Source: Sulfitobacter sp. DSM 110093 (GTDB taxonomy: Bacteria > Pseudomonadota > Alphaproteobacteria > Rhodobacterales > Rhodobacteraceae). From it: a DNA stretch of 64,000 nt. The DNA is taken from the NCBI RefSeq assembly GCF_022788715.1, contig NZ_CP085167.1:186001-250000 (forward strand). The letters run 5' to 3'. Made by a program: the position numbers and the translations under genes. The notes beneath the pieces were generated by a model that made no database searches, was not told the origin of the DNA, and was given only the letters and a program-made list of their open reading frames with translations. Of this stretch, positions 62,884 through 64,000 are shown piece by piece (position 1 is the first letter of the stretch; each line of letters starts with the position of its first letter).

Positions 62884-64000
62884 TTACAGGAACGCAGTTT
62901 CGTCGAAGGAACGCAATTTTCGGCTGTGAATTCTCTCTAGCGGCATGCGGCGCAACAGTTCCATCGCGCGAATGCCGATCATCAAATGCCGTGCAACCTG
63001 CGATTTATAGAAATCCGAGGCCATTCCGGGCAGTTTCAACTCGCCATGAAGCGGCTTGTCAGAAACGCAGAGCAGCGTGCCGTAGGGAACGCGGAAACGG
63101 TAGCCATTGGCGGCGATGGTCGCACTTTCCATATCCAGCGCGACGGCGCGGGACTGGCTAAGGCGTTGCACCGGGCCGGATTGATCGCGCAATTCCCAGT
63201 TGCGGTTGTCGATCGTGGCGACCGTGCCGGTGCGCATGATGCGTTTCAGCTCATAGCCTTCGAGCTGGGTGACCTGCGCCACCGACTGCTCTAGCGCGAT
63301 CTGAATTTCGGCCAGCGCCGGGATCGGCACCCAGACCGGCAGATCGTCGTCGAGCACGTGGTCCTCGCGCAGGTAGCCATGCGCCAGTACGAAGTCGCCC
63401 AAAGCCTGCGTATTACGGAGACCGGCGCAGTGGCCGACCATCAGCCACGCATGGGGGCGCAGCACGGCGATATGATCGGTCGCTGTTTTGGCGTTGGATG
63501 GGCCGACACCGATGTTGACCAGCGTGATCCCAGAGCCATCCGCACGTTTCAGGTGATAGGTCGGCATCTGCGGGGTTTTCAGCGTCTCGGGTAGAGGCGC
63601 ATCGGGGTCGCTGATCTCGGCATTGCCGGTTGAGACGAACGACGTGTAGCCGCTCTCCGGGTCGCGCAGCATGGTCCGGGCGTATTGCTCGAACTCTGTC
63701 ACATAGAACTGGTAGTTCGTGAAAAGAACATGGGTCTGAAAATGCTCTGGATCGGTGGCGGTGTAATGCGCTAGCCGAGCGAGCGAGTAGTCGACACGCT
63801 GCGCCGTAAAGGGCGCAAGCGGGCGCACATCATCTTCGGGAACATAGGTGCCATTTACGATATCGTCGTTGGTGGTGCTCAGATCCGGCACGTCAAAGAC
63901 ATCGCGCAGGGTGAAATCGGCGGCACCCTCTTGCGGCACATTCATGGCATTATCGCCGCCCATGGCGAAATGCACCGGGATCGGCGTGCTAGAGGGGCCG
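62884..64000 (-). CDS. amn: AMP nucleosidase, C-terminal part (5' end beyond the window)
   Basis: The reading frame remains open to the right edge, so about 372 residues of a protein usually near 490 aa are visible. It hydrolyses AMP to adenine and ribose-5-phosphate. The visible part begins with the end of the N-terminal domain (PVHFAMGGDNAMNV) and contains RLAHYTATDPEHFQTHVLFT and the phosphorylase-like catalytic domain. There, NIGVGPSNAKTATDHIAVLR, MVGHCAGLRNTQALGDFVLA, ALDMESATIAANGYRFRVPY and CVSDKPLHGELKLPG are conserved. A GTG at 63975 looks like a start but is internal. Confidence 0.93.
   Translation of the reverse strand, partial: GPSSTPIPVHFAMGGDNAMNVPQEGAADFTLRDVFDVPDLSTTNDDIVNGTYVPEDDVRPLAPFTAQRVDYSLARLAHYTATDPEHFQTHVLFTNYQFYVTEFEQYARTMLRDPESGYTSFVSTGNAEISDPDAPLPETLKTPQMPTYHLKRADGSGITLVNIGVGPSNAKTATDHIAVLRPHAWLMVGHCAGLRNTQALGDFVLAHGYLREDHVLDDDLPVWVPIPALAEIQIALEQSVAQVTQLEGYELKRIMRTGTVATIDNRNWELRDQSGPVQRLSQSRAVALDMESATIAANGYRFRVPYGTLLCVSDKPLHGELKLPGMASDFYKSQVARHLMIGIRAMELLRRMPLERIHSRKLRSFDETAFL

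Noticed and set aside
1..64000. CRISPR arrays, rRNA genes, conjugation or phage structural genes
   Set aside because: No regularly spaced repeats, no rRNA conserved blocks and no capsid, terminase, relaxase or type IV secretion proteins were seen.

Overview
The window reads as a chromosomal segment of a high-GC Roseobacter-group alphaproteobacterium (Rhodobacteraceae). The main clues are a petABC operon whose cytochrome c1 carries a Paracoccus-like acidic extension, a paa phenylacetate operon, an alphaproteobacterial-type RibH2 behind an FMN riboswitch, a short RNase D joined to kdsD, and TAXI-type TRAP and polyamine-type ABC transporters. Genus cannot be fixed from sequence alone.

Left part (1-23.1 kb). 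Next to rnd and the start of kdsD lies a minus-strand paaJ-A-B-C-D-E-Z-X operon for aerobic phenylacetyl-CoA degradation, with an inverted repeat in its promoter region that could be its operator. cobO, a DMT exporter and aroC follow. Then comes a TPP-riboswitch-controlled thiBPQ thiamine importer, ribH2 under an FMN riboswitch, a PaiB-like flavoprotein, a GST, the cytochrome bc1 operon petABC, mtaB-dapF and tRNA-Lys.

Middle part (23.1-35.4 kb). This holds a four-gene polyamine-type ABC importer, an FAD oxidoreductase, an unannotated 59-codon gene, a single-domain response regulator, and a sulfatase next to a TAXI-TRAP transporter with a divergent IclR regulator.

Island (35,491-46,573). An 11.1-kb AT-richer integrative element sits in the 3' end of tRNA-Leu(CAG). 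It is bounded by 17-bp direct repeats and carries matching tandem repeats (GTGGACC-N5-GTGGACCTAT) just inside both ends. Its genes are a tyrosine integrase, a 449-aa protein with all three palm motifs of family-A DNA polymerases/T7-like RNA polymerases, a serine resolvase with res-like repeats, a NACHT NTPase resembling bacterial NLR-like antiphage proteins, a DUF2806-like protein, a UPF0149 protein and an intact IS66 element with an 8-bp target duplication. This is the most novel region: an integrase/minimal-polymerase mobile element carrying probable defence cargo.

Right part (46.6-64 kb). Ordinary core genes follow: an NDUFA9-like protein, uppP, gltD, a small ORF, gltB, an SGNH lipoprotein, mtgA, a GST, queG, a HyuA-type hydantoinase/oxoprolinase, msrA-msrB, a DMT exporter, an HU protein and the start-truncated amn gene.
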